A stretch of DNA of 43,233 nucleotides from CAZUCE01 sp964619265 (GCA_964619265.1 CAZUCE010000037.1:1-43233); one strand, 5' to 3'; shown: positions 8,827-17,149, numbered from the stretch's first letter. A program made the numbers and translations. The notes: generated by a model from the sequence alone, not told the origin.

Positions 8827-9879
8827 CTAGCGTTTGGAGGGTTTCGTCTGTGGGTCAAACTCAGCCGCAAGCACCGGCGGATTGATGTGGCTTCCGGAGA
8901 GCACGTAGGCCTCCCGGTCGGCTGGCGCGTCGGAGAAACGCTGCAGGGCCGGGTCCTTGGCGAGTCGCTGCCGCTCCCAAAGGAACATGCTGCTCGGAAG
9001 CCACCAGCCGTCTAGGCGCTTGGGACTGCGCAGTTCGACTAGCTGTTCCGGTGGCGTCGGCTTGGTCGGGACCGGCTTCTTGGCGATGTGGATCATGCGC
9101 GGCTCGTTCGACTTGCGGTCGAGGCCGATGCTTACGTAGTAGATGTCCCGGCCGCCGGGGCCCGCGCGTCCACCGGCTAGCTCTTCGGATAGCTGGAAGT
9201 CCGGCGTCAGGACGAGCAGCCAATCCAGCTTCTTCGGGTTGGTCTCCATGAACTGGCGAGGAAATTCTCCGTTCGGCGGATCCTCCATCGCATGCAACTC
9301 GAGCAGCACAAGATTCGAGAAATCGGCCAGGCCGGCCAAGTTCTTCGCGAGGCTGATGGTTCGTTGGACCAGTTCACGGTCGGTCTTGAAGTCGCGGTCG
9401 CGGTTGATGTCGATCGCGCCGTCCTCGGTGTTGATGTAGTAGCCGCTGGGGCCGTAGCCCGTCTGTTTGAGCGAGCCTTGTTCGAGGGTCAATTCGACGT
9501 AGTCGGGTCGCAGCCACTTCACGCGTGTTTTTCCATCGACGGACCCGGGCGAGCGTTGGTCGACCGAGGTTCGGCGCTGGAGAACGTCGAAGCGGACGTC
9601 GAAGGCGCGCACGCCTTCCTCCTGGGCTTCGGGGCTGACGAGCGGACGGGTGGCCCCAATGAGTCGATTCCAAAGCGCCAGGGCCATGGGGTGCGTGTTC
9701 GGTGGGATCCGGCCGGGGCCGGGCTCGAACTCGCGGTTTGGGGAGGGCGGCTCCTCCTGATTTTCTGGGGCCGGGCCTTCCGGGACCTGGCGCACAGGCG
9801 CCTCGGTGACCCCGCGCAGGGGCAGGGCGGCGGGGGCCAAGGCGAGAACGGCGGGGAGGACCATAGAAGAGAGCTTCAT
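8827..9879 (-). CDS. Secreted protein of unknown function
   Basis: I do not recognise the family with confidence. The 350-residue product starts at the ATG at 9879 with a classical signal peptide (MKLSSMVLPAVLALAPAALP) followed by a Pro/Glu-rich linker up to about residue 60. The mature part alternates beta-like segments (VRAFDVRFDVLQRR, KTRVKWLRPDYVELTLE, GYYINTEDGAIDI) with charged helices. This pattern is reminiscent of LolA/LolB-like periplasmic lipoprotein-carrier folds, but that is only an impression. The longer open frame to 10332 antisense to miaA is rejected because it lacks a signal peptide. The gene is divergent from miaA with only 32 bases between the two starts, so the two leaders and promoters must overlap or lie within coding sequence. 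Confidence 0.75.
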   Translation of the reverse strand: MKLSSMVLPAVLALAPAALPLRGVTEAPVRQVPEGPAPENQEEPPSPNREFEPGPGRIPPNTHPMALALWNRLIGATRPLVSPEAQEEGVRAFDVRFDVLQRRTSVDQRSPGSVDGKTRVKWLRPDYVELTLEQGSLKQTGYGPSGYYINTEDGAIDINRDRDFKTDRELVQRTISLAKNLAGLADFSNLVLLELHAMEDPPNGEFPRQFMETNPKKLDWLLVLTPDFQLSEELAGGRAGPGGRDIYYVSIGLDRKSNEPRMIHIAKKPVPTKPTPPEQLVELRSPKRLDGWWLPSSMFLWERQRLAKDPALQRFSDAPADREAYVLSGSHINPPVLAAEFDPQTKPSKR

Positions 9880-9911
9880 GGGGAGAATGTACGGGCTGTA
9901 CCTTCTCGCGC

Positions 9912-10937
9912 GTGAGTGAGACCTCGCCCCCGATTGTTCCGGCCCCCGAGGGAGGGCCGCCGCCCCCGGGTCCTTCCAGCCCCGGGGAGGCCCCGTTGCT
10001 GTTCCTGGTCGGCACCACGGCCAGCGGGAAGACCCAGCTCTCTCTGGCCCTAGCTGAGGCGCTCGGGGCAGAGATCTTGGCGCTCGACTCGATGACGGTC
10101 TATCGCGGCCTCGACATAGGGACCGCCAAGCCGGGGCCCCTCGAGCGCGCCCGGGTCCCGCACCACCTGATCGATCTATGCGAGCCCACCCAGCGCTTTT
10201 CGGTGCGCGAGTATGTGCTGGCCGCCGAGGCTGCCCTGAAGGACTGTGCCCGCCGCGGAAGGCGCGGGTTGTTCGTGGGCGGCACGGCCCTGTATCTGCG
10301 GGCGCTGACCCACGGACTGCTCGAGGATTCACGTTTCGATCCGGAGTTGCGCGCCAAGCTCAACGAACGCGCACGGGTGGAGCCGCCGGGTGTGCTGCAC
10401 TCAGAGCTCGCCCAAGTCGATCCGGCGTCCGCGAGCCGCATCCATCCCAACGACGCGCGACGCATCGTGCGCGGACTCGAGCACTTCGCGTTGACCGGCG
10501 AGCCACTCTCGGCGAGCCAATCTCACTGGGGCGCGGAAGCTGCCGAGCACGCGGGCCGGCCGCGCCGGATGATTGGATTGGGGCCACCGCGCAGCTTGCT
10601 TGCGGGACGCATCGAAGCTCGCGTCCGGGGCATGCTGGAGGCGGGCTGGATCGAAGAGGTTCGCGAACTGTTCGAAGCAGATCGTCTGGGCGAGACGGCG
10701 ATCGCTGCACTTGGAACGCCCGAAATCCTGGAGCACTTAGCCGGGCGCCTGTCGCGTGAAGAGCTGGTCACTCGAATCAGCTCTCGGACCCGGCGCTTCG
10801 TACGCGCCCAGGAGACCTGGCTGAAACGCTATCCCGAGATCCGCTGGGTTCCAGCTTCGACCTGGGAGCTGCCCGAAAAAGAAAGGGCGAACGCCCAATT
10901 GGCGTTCGCCCTCGAAAGCTGGTCCGATCTCGCCTGA
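9912..10937 (+). CDS. miaA: tRNA dimethylallyltransferase
   Basis: MiaA transfers a dimethylallyl group from DMAPP to N6 of A37 in tRNAs that read codons starting with U. The 341-residue protein has the P-loop GTTASGKT at 34-41 and the conserved DSMTVYRGLDIGTAKP segment. It also has PHHLID, FSVREYVLAAE, FVGGTALYLRALTHGL and the C-terminal TRRFVRAQETWLKR motif (the family K/R-R-Q-x-T-W-F/L). The first 28 residues are a Pro/Gly-rich extension not usual in the family. The GTG start at 9912 is the only start upstream of the P-loop in frame that I can see. The last 18 codons also contain a hairpin that serves the convergent gene on the minus strand. Confidence 0.95.
   Translation: MSETSPPIVPAPEGGPPPPGPSSPGEAPLLFLVGTTASGKTQLSLALAEALGAEILALDSMTVYRGLDIGTAKPGPLERARVPHHLIDLCEPTQRFSVREYVLAAEAALKDCARRGRRGLFVGGTALYLRALTHGLLEDSRFDPELRAKLNERARVEPPGVLHSELAQVDPASASRIHPNDARRIVRGLEHFALTGEPLSASQSHWGAEAAEHAGRPRRMIGLGPPRSLLAGRIEARVRGMLEAGWIEEVRELFEADRLGETAIAALGTPEILEHLAGRLSREELVTRISSRTRRFVRAQETWLKRYPEIRWVPASTWELPEKERANAQLAFALESWSDLA
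10876..10912 (-). terminator. Intrinsic terminator for the minus-strand lipoprotein, inside miaA
   Basis: AGGGCGAACGCC (10884-10895) and GGCGTTCGCCCT (10901-10912) form a 12-bp perfect stem with a CAATT loop. Read on the minus strand the stem is followed by TTCTTTTT (10876-10883, continuing the T at 10884), a good T-tract. Read on the plus strand there is no T-tract. The structure therefore terminates transcription of the minus-strand gene at 10953-11537 while also encoding miaA residues near 325-334. Confidence 0.85.
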
Positions 10938-10952
10938 GGGGCGAGCCCGGGG

Positions 10953-11537
10953 TCAGTCGTTCAGCCTGAATTCAGAGGTCGGCGGAGGGTTGTGGCGCGT
11001 GTGGCGCGAGCGCGGCTCTTCCTGATCGCCCAATCCGGCGCGGAACTCTTCCCAGCCGCCTTCCTCGATGGTTGCGATGATCGAATCGATCGGGATCGGA
11101 ACGAACGATCCCGCCGAGGTGCCTGACAGGACTCCGCCCACGAAGAGCGAAGTGAGGTGGAAGTAGTTGTCCGGACGCGGCCAGATGCTGTGCGGCGGAC
11201 GCTCTTGACCGTAATCGCGATCTTCGGCCTGCAGCGGGCTGGCTGCGTTGCGGTTCAGAAGGTGGCGACGCAGCGTGTTGTTGATCTCACGCTTCTCCTC
11301 GTACTGGAAGTCACGATAGGTCTTCGAGTCTTCGCTGCGATAACCGGTGAGGGTATAGATCACGCGGGGAGCGACGGAACCGAGGTTCCAGTGATTCCGC
11401 TTGACCGATTTGGGGGTCCGATCCGCCCAATCTTCCCATGAGGGAGTGCTCTTGCCGGTAGACGAGCAAGCGACGAGGAAGGCCGGAAGGCACGCGGTCA
11501 AGAGGAGACCGAGGCGCGAGGAGAGGGAACGACGCAT
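10953..11537 (-). CDS. Small lipoprotein of unknown function
   Basis: A 194-residue predicted lipoprotein: basic N-region MRRSLSSRLG, a hydrophobic stretch, and a lipobox L-V-A-C with the acylated Cys at residue 24, followed by Ser-Ser-Thr-Gly-Lys. The mature part is polar and rich in Arg, Asn and Trp; one hydrophobic stretch (LTSLFVGGVLSGTSAGSF) lies near residues 128-146. I do not recognise a family. Gene order is convergent with miaA (15 bases between stops), with its own terminator inside miaA. Upstream lies a long non-coding region shared with hisS on the other strand. Confidence 0.75.
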   Translation of the reverse strand: MRRSLSSRLGLLLTACLPAFLVACSSTGKSTPSWEDWADRTPKSVKRNHWNLGSVAPRVIYTLTGYRSEDSKTYRDFQYEEKREINNTLRRHLLNRNAASPLQAEDRDYGQERPPHSIWPRPDNYFHLTSLFVGGVLSGTSAGSFVPIPIDSIIATIEEGGWEEFRAGLGDQEEPRSRHTRHNPPPTSEFRLND

Positions 11538-12061
11538 GGACTTTCGGCCTTCGGGGGGAAGGGACGGCCTGGACGGCCAAGAGAGGGGAAGCGGCGCGAC
11601 CGGGGTCGCACAGAGGAAATCGAGGGGGCGGTTCGTCCCCCAGTAGCTCCCCGGAGTGGAGGAGTTACCGCGGGCTCCCGGTCACCGGATTCCGAGTCAC
11701 TGGATTCCGGGGGCCATGGGAGCTGACGGATGCCGCGGGTACGGCGGAGGCCGGGAGGGGGGACACGGAGCGATCCGCGGAAGTCCCAGCCCGGACGGGA
11801 GTCTAAGGACTGGTGGATAGGCCGGTCAACGCGAGGGCAGGCGGTAGGCTTGGCCCCGATGTCGTTCCCCGGGGCAGCCCGGGCCCCCCTGCGGCAGCCC
11901 GCCTGTCTCTTCGGAGCCGCGGCCCCATACCTGGGCCGCTTCGGAGGGCCACCCCCATCAGGACCCAGGCACTCGCCTCCCCGAGGAGGCCCGCTTCCTT
12001 TTCTGACCGCGCCCCCAAGGTCAGGCACCCCCAACCCCGCGCTCCCTTCCCCCCGCGCTCT
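11538..12061. other. Divergent intergenic region between lipoprotein and hisS
   Basis: About 520 bases with no convincing gene on either strand; translations are Arg/Pro/Gly-rich without motifs. It should hold the leaders and promoters of the minus-strand lipoprotein and of hisS. Visible structure includes a GGGGG/CCCCC hairpin (11624-11628/11637-11641) in the lipoprotein leader and a tandem 15-base repeat at 11681-11710. Between about 11870 and 12060 the DNA is very rich in C runs on the plus strand. I see no T-box: no clear specifier-loop/antiterminator arrangement or T-tract precedes hisS. Confidence 0.5.
11681..11710. repeat. Tandem 15-base direct repeat
   Basis: GTCACCGGATTCCGA (11681-11695) is followed directly by GTCACTGGATTCCGG (11696-11710), 13 of 15 bases identical. 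It lies in the divergent region between the minus-strand lipoprotein and hisS. Two helical-phase-shifted copies could be a pair of binding sites for a regulator, but no known box was recognised. Confidence 0.55.
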
Positions 12062-13348
12062 ATGTCACGCCGGACGCCCGCTGCCCCCCGCGGCTTCAAG
12101 GATCTCCTCCCCGCGGACCTGACGCGGGTCCACCGCCTGGAGCGGCTTGCCCACCGCTTGGCCGGCCAATTTGGCTACCGGGAGATCCGCCCGCCGCTTC
12201 TGGAAGAAACCGAGCTGTTCAAGCGCTCGGTGGGCGAGGTGACCGACATCGTCGAGAAGGAGATGTTTACGATCGAGCGCGCTGACCACTCGTTCACCCT
12301 CCGGCCCGAGGGCACAGCCGGCGTGGTTCGCGCGTACCTCGAGGCCGGCTTCCCGAAGACCGGGCCGTTTCAAAAGCTCTTCTACTTGGGCCCGATGTTC
12401 CGCTACGAGCGACCCCAAAAGGGACGCGAGCGGCAGTTCACCCAATTCGGCGTGGAATGCCTGGGCAGCCTGGATCCACGACTCGACGCCGAGACGATTT
12501 CCTTGGCTGCGCGGTTCTTCGAAGAACTCGGGATCACCGGCATCGAAGTTCGCATGAATTCGATGGGGGACGGCGAGGATCGCGACCGGTTCCGGGAGGC
12601 GGTCCGCGGATACGTCGGGCCGCGCCTCTCCGAGTACTCCGAGGACAGTCGCGCGCGCTTCGAACGCAATGTTCTGCGGATCTTGGACTCGAAAGATCCG
12701 CGCGATGTCGAGCAAAACCAGAACGCGCCGAAGTTGATCGACTATCTGTCGGACGAAAACCGAGAGCACTTCGAGTCGGTACAGCGCCATCTGGGCGATC
12801 TCAAGTTGGAGGTGCACGTCGACCCGAGCATCGTCCGCGGGCTCGATTACTACACCCGTACCGTGTTCGAGCTGCATTACCCCGCGCTTGGCTCCCGCAG
12901 TGCCCTGTGCGGCGGCGGACGCTACGACCGGCTCGTCGAAGATCTGGGCGGGCCGCCGACGGGTGCCGTTGGATTTGCAGTGGGCTTCACAGGAACGCTG
13001 ATCGCGCTCGATGAGCTCGGCCTTTCCAAGGAACTCAAGGCCGAGCCGTTCGATGTGTACGTTGCAACGAGCGGTCCCGAGCTCGCCGGAGTTGCCTTGC
13101 AGGTAGCCGACGAGCTGCGGCGCGCGGGACTCTCCGCGGTCTTCGATGCGGAAGAACGCCGGCTGAAAGCGCAGTTCAAGGCGGCCTCCAAATCTGGCGC
13201 GCCACTGGCTGTCGTGCTGGGCGAAGAGGAACTCAAGCAAGAAACCGTTCAGCTCAAGGATCTGCGTAGCTCCGAGGCTCGGCTCGTGCCGCGCGCCGAG
13301 CTCGCCACCTCGGCTTTGGCCCAGCTGGGGCGGGAGGCGACCCGATGA
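12062..13348 (+). CDS. hisS: Histidine-tRNA ligase
   Basis: A class II aminoacyl-tRNA synthetase that charges tRNA-His. The 428-residue length is normal. Visible motifs are the family start RGFKDLLP, LRPEGTAGVVRAYLE (motif with the histidine/ATP site), motif 2 FRYERPQKGRERQFTQFG, the HisA-type signature VRGLDYYTRTVFE, and GGGRYD in the catalytic core. A C-terminal anticodon-binding domain begins near 325 (FDVYVATSGPELAGVALQVA). The ATG at 12062 is used; the longer open frame to 11813 is Pro/Arg-rich and unlike the family. The stop overlaps the nadD start in ATGA (13345-13348), so the two are probably translationally coupled. Confidence 0.97.
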   Translation: MSRRTPAAPRGFKDLLPADLTRVHRLERLAHRLAGQFGYREIRPPLLEETELFKRSVGEVTDIVEKEMFTIERADHSFTLRPEGTAGVVRAYLEAGFPKTGPFQKLFYLGPMFRYERPQKGRERQFTQFGVECLGSLDPRLDAETISLAARFFEELGITGIEVRMNSMGDGEDRDRFREAVRGYVGPRLSEYSEDSRARFERNVLRILDSKDPRDVEQNQNAPKLIDYLSDENREHFESVQRHLGDLKLEVHVDPSIVRGLDYYTRTVFELHYPALGSRSALCGGGRYDRLVEDLGGPPTGAVGFAVGFTGTLIALDELGLSKELKAEPFDVYVATSGPELAGVALQVADELRRAGLSAVFDAEERRLKAQFKAASKSGAPLAVVLGEEELKQETVQLKDLRSSEARLVPRAELATSALAQLGREATR

Positions 13349-14028
13349 GCGGCGCTGGCTTCCCCAAGAATGCGGTGGCGCTGATGGGCGGCACCTTCGA
13401 CCCGATTCACCGCGGCCACACCGAATCGGCCTTGGCTGCGACGGAGATTTTTCATCTGCGCGGGGTCGTGTTGGTTCCGGCCGGCCGCTCGCCTCATAAA
13501 GACCGCAGCAACGGCATTTCGGATTCGGAGCGAATGGACCTCCTCGAAGCCGCCGTAGGCGCCGATCCGCGCTTTTCGGTGTGGAACGTCGAGTTGCTGC
13601 GCGAGCCGCCCTCGTACACGGTCGACACGATCAAGGCCTACCGCAATCTGTGGCTTCGGGCCTACCCCGGCGAGCAACGGCCGGAGTTGGCTTGGATCCT
13701 TGGGGACGACCAGCTACCCGCTCTCGCCTCGTGGAAAGACGCGGAGCGGCTGTTCGCCAGCGTGCATCCGATCGTGGTGCAGCGCGGGACCATGGAGGAC
13801 CTTTCCACGAACCTGAAGGCGCTTGAATCCCAGCTGCCGAAGACCGTGGTCGATCGACTGCGAGCCGGCCTGGTCCCGCTGGCGGACCCGCATCCGGCCA
13901 GCGCGACGGAGATTCGAAGACGCTTGGCAAACGGCGAAGACGTCGATCGCTGGCTGCATCCCCAGGTCGAGAGCGAGGTTCGCTCGCGCGGTCTCTATGG
14001 AGCCTCGCGAAGCGACAGCGTTCGCTGA
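13345..14028 (+). CDS. nadD: Nicotinate-nucleotide adenylyltransferase
   Basis: NadD joins nicotinate mononucleotide and ATP to give deamido-NAD in NAD biosynthesis. The 227-residue protein has the nucleotidyltransferase signature GGTFDPIHRGH (15-25), the PAGRSPHK segment near 45-51 that contacts substrate, and the WILGDDQLPALASW motif (family GxDxxxxLxxW). The C-terminal HPASATEIRRRLANG corresponds to the second ATP-binding motif ISSTxIR. It overlaps hisS by four bases. A phosphoglycosyl-transferase-like gene follows after 15 bases, so 12062-14940 is probably one transcript. Confidence 0.95.
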   Translation: MSGAGFPKNAVALMGGTFDPIHRGHTESALAATEIFHLRGVVLVPAGRSPHKDRSNGISDSERMDLLEAAVGADPRFSVWNVELLREPPSYTVDTIKAYRNLWLRAYPGEQRPELAWILGDDQLPALASWKDAERLFASVHPIVVQRGTMEDLSTNLKALESQLPKTVVDRLRAGLVPLADPHPASATEIRRRLANGEDVDRWLHPQVESEVRSRGLYGASRSDSVR

Positions 14029-14043
14029 CGCTTTCGATCGCCT

Positions 14044-14940
14044 GTGTCCGATCCCGTCTGGTTTGCGAGCGGAGCGTTGCTCGCGCTTGGGCTGACGCCG
14101 CTGGCGGCGCGGCTCGCCCGATGGATCGGATGGGTGGATCCGCGCTCCGGAGATCTCGCGGCGGCGGCCCGCAAGCGCCAGCGGACCGCTGTCCCTGTGG
14201 CGGGGGGCGCCGTCCTGCTGGTGCTCATCTGCGCTTTTCCGAGAGCGTTCTCCGGCCATGCCAGCGCGTTCGTTGCCATGGCGCTCGCCGGAGGCGTCGG
14301 GCTGTTGGACGACGGGCTGCGCGGCGGATTGGCGCCGGTGCCGAAGGTCGCGCTGCAGTCGGCGGCGGCGTTGCCCCACGCGCTCGTGCTAGGCGCCCAG
14401 CATGGACCGGCTGCTTTGCTCGGGTTTTGGCTCCTGGCGCTCGTCGCCCAAAACGCCGCCAACACCTTCGATCACCAGCACGGATTCTGCGGAACGCTCG
14501 GTGTGTGCGGACTCACCGGGCCCTTTCCGTGGCTCGCGGGCTGCCTGGCGGGCTTTCTCCCGCACAACCTTCGAACCGATCGCGAGGGGTCCTCGCGGAT
14601 CTACCTGGGGGACGCCGGCAGCCATCTGATCGGCATGGCGATCGCGGTTCACCCGGCGGCTTGGCCGGTGCTGGCGCTGCCACTGGTGGATCTGGGGCGG
14701 CTCGCGGTCGTTCGCGTTCGGGTGGGTTCGGTTCCCTGGCGCGGCGATCGGCGACACCTGGGGCATCGCCTGGAAGACGTTCGACTCGACGCGCGCGAGC
14801 GAGCGCTGGTCGTGCTTGGCACGCTGCTGCCCACCGCGTTCCTCCCCGTGTCCGCAGCGCTTCCGGTAGCGGCCGTTTCGTTGGCGGGCCTGCTGGTCAT
14901 CTGCCGGCGCTGGGAGAGCGAAACCGTCAGAACGTCCTGA
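14044..14940 (+). CDS. WecA/MraY-like phosphoglycosyl transferase with altered active-site loop
   Basis: A 298-residue polytopic membrane protein of the family that transfers a sugar-1-phosphate from a UDP-sugar to polyprenyl phosphate. Family motifs in order: PVAGGAVLLV near the N-terminus; GLLDDGLRGGL with the paired Asp and the following PVPKVALQSAAAL; NAANTFDHQHG where the family usually has N-x-x-N-x-x-DGLDG; YLGDAGSHLIG (usual GDxGS); and DRRHLGHRL (usual DRxHxHH/R). The paired Asp, the first Asp of the DGLDG loop and the GDAGS loop are present; the rest of that loop is rewritten to DHQHG. It probably starts a cell-envelope glycan, and glycosyltransferases are encoded later in the window. 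The start is GTG at 14044. Its last 14 bases overlap the end of a convergent gene. Confidence 0.8.
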   Translation: MSDPVWFASGALLALGLTPLAARLARWIGWVDPRSGDLAAAARKRQRTAVPVAGGAVLLVLICAFPRAFSGHASAFVAMALAGGVGLLDDGLRGGLAPVPKVALQSAAALPHALVLGAQHGPAALLGFWLLALVAQNAANTFDHQHGFCGTLGVCGLTGPFPWLAGCLAGFLPHNLRTDREGSSRIYLGDAGSHLIGMAIAVHPAAWPVLALPLVDLGRLAVVRVRVGSVPWRGDRRHLGHRLEDVRLDARERALVVLGTLLPTAFLPVSAALPVAAVSLAGLLVICRRWESETVRTS

Positions 14941-15961
14941 CTTCGAGCCCTTCGAGCAGGGCGCGGCGCAGCTGGAACCGTTCCAGGGGCGAAACTTCGG
15001 CGGTTAGGACGGCTTGGATGAGCTCGTCACCCACGGCTTCGAAATCCGTGGTCGTCCGCTCGGTCACCTCGAGCAGGTGGCGACCGGCAGGCGTTTCAAT
15101 CGGCCCGATCAGTTGGCCGATCTCGGCGGCGCGCACGGCTTGGGCAAAGTCCTCGCCGTAGCGCTGGTAGTTGTAGCCGGGCAAGAACCCGCCGGTTTGC
15201 TTGGCCGAGATGTCGTCGGACTCGAGTTTGGCGAGCTCCGCGAAATCCTCGCCGGCGTTCAGGCGGCGCGCGAGTTCGGCGGCCCGGGCGTCGACGGCTT
15301 CTTGGAGGCGCGGTCCGGTGAGCTCCTCAGGAGGCGTCCCGGCGCGGGTGAGGCGAGCCTTCTCGCGCGAGGCGGCGATCAGGACGTGACGGACTTCGAC
15401 GCGAACGCCTCCTTGGCCGTAGTCGCTCTCGAAGCGTGCTTTCAGGAGCTCGTCGGTGGCTTCGCGCGTGGCCATCACGATCGCGGACTCGAGGGCTTCA
15501 CGGCGGCGCATCTCGGCAAGGTTCGCCAGGTAGCCCGTGCGATCGAAGCCGCTGTCGTTCAATTCTCGCAGCATGGCTGTCTCGTCGCCGCGGTGGCGGA
15601 GTTCGACCATCTCGTTCCAGGAGGTCACGGCGTCCTCCGCGAAGGCCTCTTCACCGACCTCGAGGCCCAGCTCGGCCGCCCGATCCTCGAGCAGGCGGAG
15701 GACCATCAGGTCCTCCAGCGGCTTCCGGCCACTCTTGCGGATCAGATAGTCCGCGTACTCGTCCATGGTGATGATGAGGCGGTTGCCCAGCATCGCGGCG
15801 ACGCCGTCCGGGACACCCTGGGCCTGCGGAGCGACCTCTGCCCCCGGATTTGCCGTCGACGCCTCGGGGGCCTGCGGGGAGCTTTCCTGGGCTGGACTCC
15901 ACAGGAGCCAGGCGGGAGAAGCGGCGAACAGGGCGAGGATCAGGCGCGGTTGGACTCGCAT
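14927..15961 (-). CDS. Periplasmic parvulin-type peptidyl-prolyl isomerase (SurA/PpiC-like)
   Basis: A 344-residue secreted protein. The ATG at 15961 is followed by a signal sequence (MRVQPRLILALFAASPAWLL) and a Gln/Pro/Ala-rich linker. Residues about 55-180 form an alpha-helical SurA_N-like chaperone region. The parvulin (rotamase) domain covers about 188-300, with VRHVLIAAS, LNAGEDFAELAKLESDD, GGFLPGY and GPIETPAGRHLLEV. It probably helps fold exported or outer-membrane proteins. An upstream ATG at 16075 is in frame but would bury the signal peptide. The gene is convergent with and overlaps the WecA-like gene by 14 bases, and divergent from the metallophosphoesterase. Confidence 0.87.
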   Translation of the reverse strand: MRVQPRLILALFAASPAWLLWSPAQESSPQAPEASTANPGAEVAPQAQGVPDGVAAMLGNRLIITMDEYADYLIRKSGRKPLEDLMVLRLLEDRAAELGLEVGEEAFAEDAVTSWNEMVELRHRGDETAMLRELNDSGFDRTGYLANLAEMRRREALESAIVMATREATDELLKARFESDYGQGGVRVEVRHVLIAASREKARLTRAGTPPEELTGPRLQEAVDARAAELARRLNAGEDFAELAKLESDDISAKQTGGFLPGYNYQRYGEDFAQAVRAAEIGQLIGPIETPAGRHLLEVTERTTTDFEAVGDELIQAVLTAEVSPLERFQLRRALLEGLEVRTF

Positions 15962-16223
15962 GGAGCTTGGGGGCGGCGTCTTCGGAAGGGGCGTCGGAGG
16001 GGGTCGCGGAGCGCGGTTGGGCCGGAGGCTAGCAGGACCAACGTCTCGATGGACGCCTACGATGGGCTCGGCCATGGTGCGAACCGGATTCCGGGCGCTT
16101 GCCCGGGGTGGGGGCCATCCGGATACTCCCTGACTGCCCGCGGTGGGCGCCGGCCCCCAACGGGAGGTTCGGCGCGATGGACGCGGGCTGCCTCAGCCGC
16201 GAACCGCGGGCCCAGACACACCC

Positions 16224-17042
16224 TTGAGCTACCCGCTGACCGCCCTGATCTCCGACCTGCACGGGAACCGGCCGGCGCTGGAGGTGGTCCTGGCCGACGC
16301 CGCGGCTCGCGGGGTGGAGCGGATCGTCTGTCTGGGCGATGTGGTTGGCTACGGTGGCTCGCCGGTTTGGTGCCTGGAGCGCGTCATCGAGCTGTGCTCG
16401 GAAGGCGCCGCGGACGCGAACGGCAAGTCGCTGATTCCTGGATTTTGCCTGCTCGGAAACCACGAGCAGGCGCTTTTGGTTTCGGCCGAGGACTTCAATC
16501 CGCGCGCCCGGGCCGCCATCGAGTGGACGCGGGGTGCGGTCGACGGCGGAACCGACGGGCGCGGGGCTGAGGCTGCCAGCCTTTGGAACTTCTTGGGCGA
16601 GCTCAAACCTTGCGAGCGCGACGAAGCGGCCATGTTTGTCCATGGCTCGCCGCGCGATCCAGTCCGGGAGTACGTCCTGCCCAGCGATATTCGCCGGCCG
16701 GACAAAATGCAAGCCCTGTTTGAGCACACCGATCGCCCGGTCTGCTTCCTCGGGCACAGCCATGTGGCCGCAGTCTACTACGAGGATCAGCGCTTCTTCC
16801 GCCCGAACGGGACCGAGGGCCCCTTTCAAATCGGCGCTTCGATGAACAATCGTTGCCTGATCAACGTAGGGTCCGTGGGCCAGCCGCGGGACTCGGACCC
16901 GCGCTGCGGCTACGCTCTGTTCGACGGCGTGCACGTCACGTTCGTGCGTCTCGAGTACGACGTTTCCGCCGCCCAGGCCGATATCCGCGCGATCCCCGCG
17001 CTGCCCTCGAGCTTGGCCGAGCGCTTGGCGATCGGCCGCTAA
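16224..17042 (+). CDS. Calcineurin-like metallophosphoesterase (YfcE/ApaH-type)
   Basis: A metal-dependent phosphoesterase. All five metal-ligand blocks are present: SDLHGN (Asp11, His13), GDVVGYG (Asp39), GNHE (Asn79, His80), FVHGS (His140) and GHSH (178-180), followed by NVGSVGQPRD. The order and spacing fit the bacterial YfcE-like group with a diadenosine-tetraphosphatase-like signature, but the substrate is unknown. I choose the TTG at 16224 (MSYPLTALISDLHGN, 272 residues) because the metal site normally lies near residue 10; the in-frame GTG at 16143 would add 27 Pro/Arg-rich residues. A 107-base gap separates it from yidC. Confidence 0.88.
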   Translation: MSYPLTALISDLHGNRPALEVVLADAAARGVERIVCLGDVVGYGGSPVWCLERVIELCSEGAADANGKSLIPGFCLLGNHEQALLVSAEDFNPRARAAIEWTRGAVDGGTDGRGAEAASLWNFLGELKPCERDEAAMFVHGSPRDPVREYVLPSDIRRPDKMQALFEHTDRPVCFLGHSHVAAVYYEDQRFFRPNGTEGPFQIGASMNNRCLINVGSVGQPRDSDPRCGYALFDGVHVTFVRLEYDVSAAQADIRAIPALPSSLAERLAIGR

Positions 17043-17149
17043 CCAAGGCCTCTCGCACCCGCCTGGCGTCTCCCTTTTCGCGCGAATTCGGCCCTCCGGT
17101 CGCGCCGCGCACCCGCGCTCTTCGCGTCCAACCCCCCGTTCGTTACCCC

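Noticed and set aside
11498..12034. Open frames on both strands in the hisS upstream region
   Set aside because: All are Arg/Gly/Pro-rich with no motifs or ribosome sites; they fit non-coding GC-rich DNA.
11538..12061. Possible T-box riboswitch or tRNA upstream of hisS
   Set aside because: A GGTTCG word occurs in a short hairpin, but no cloverleaf, specifier loop, antiterminator or T-tract could be assembled.
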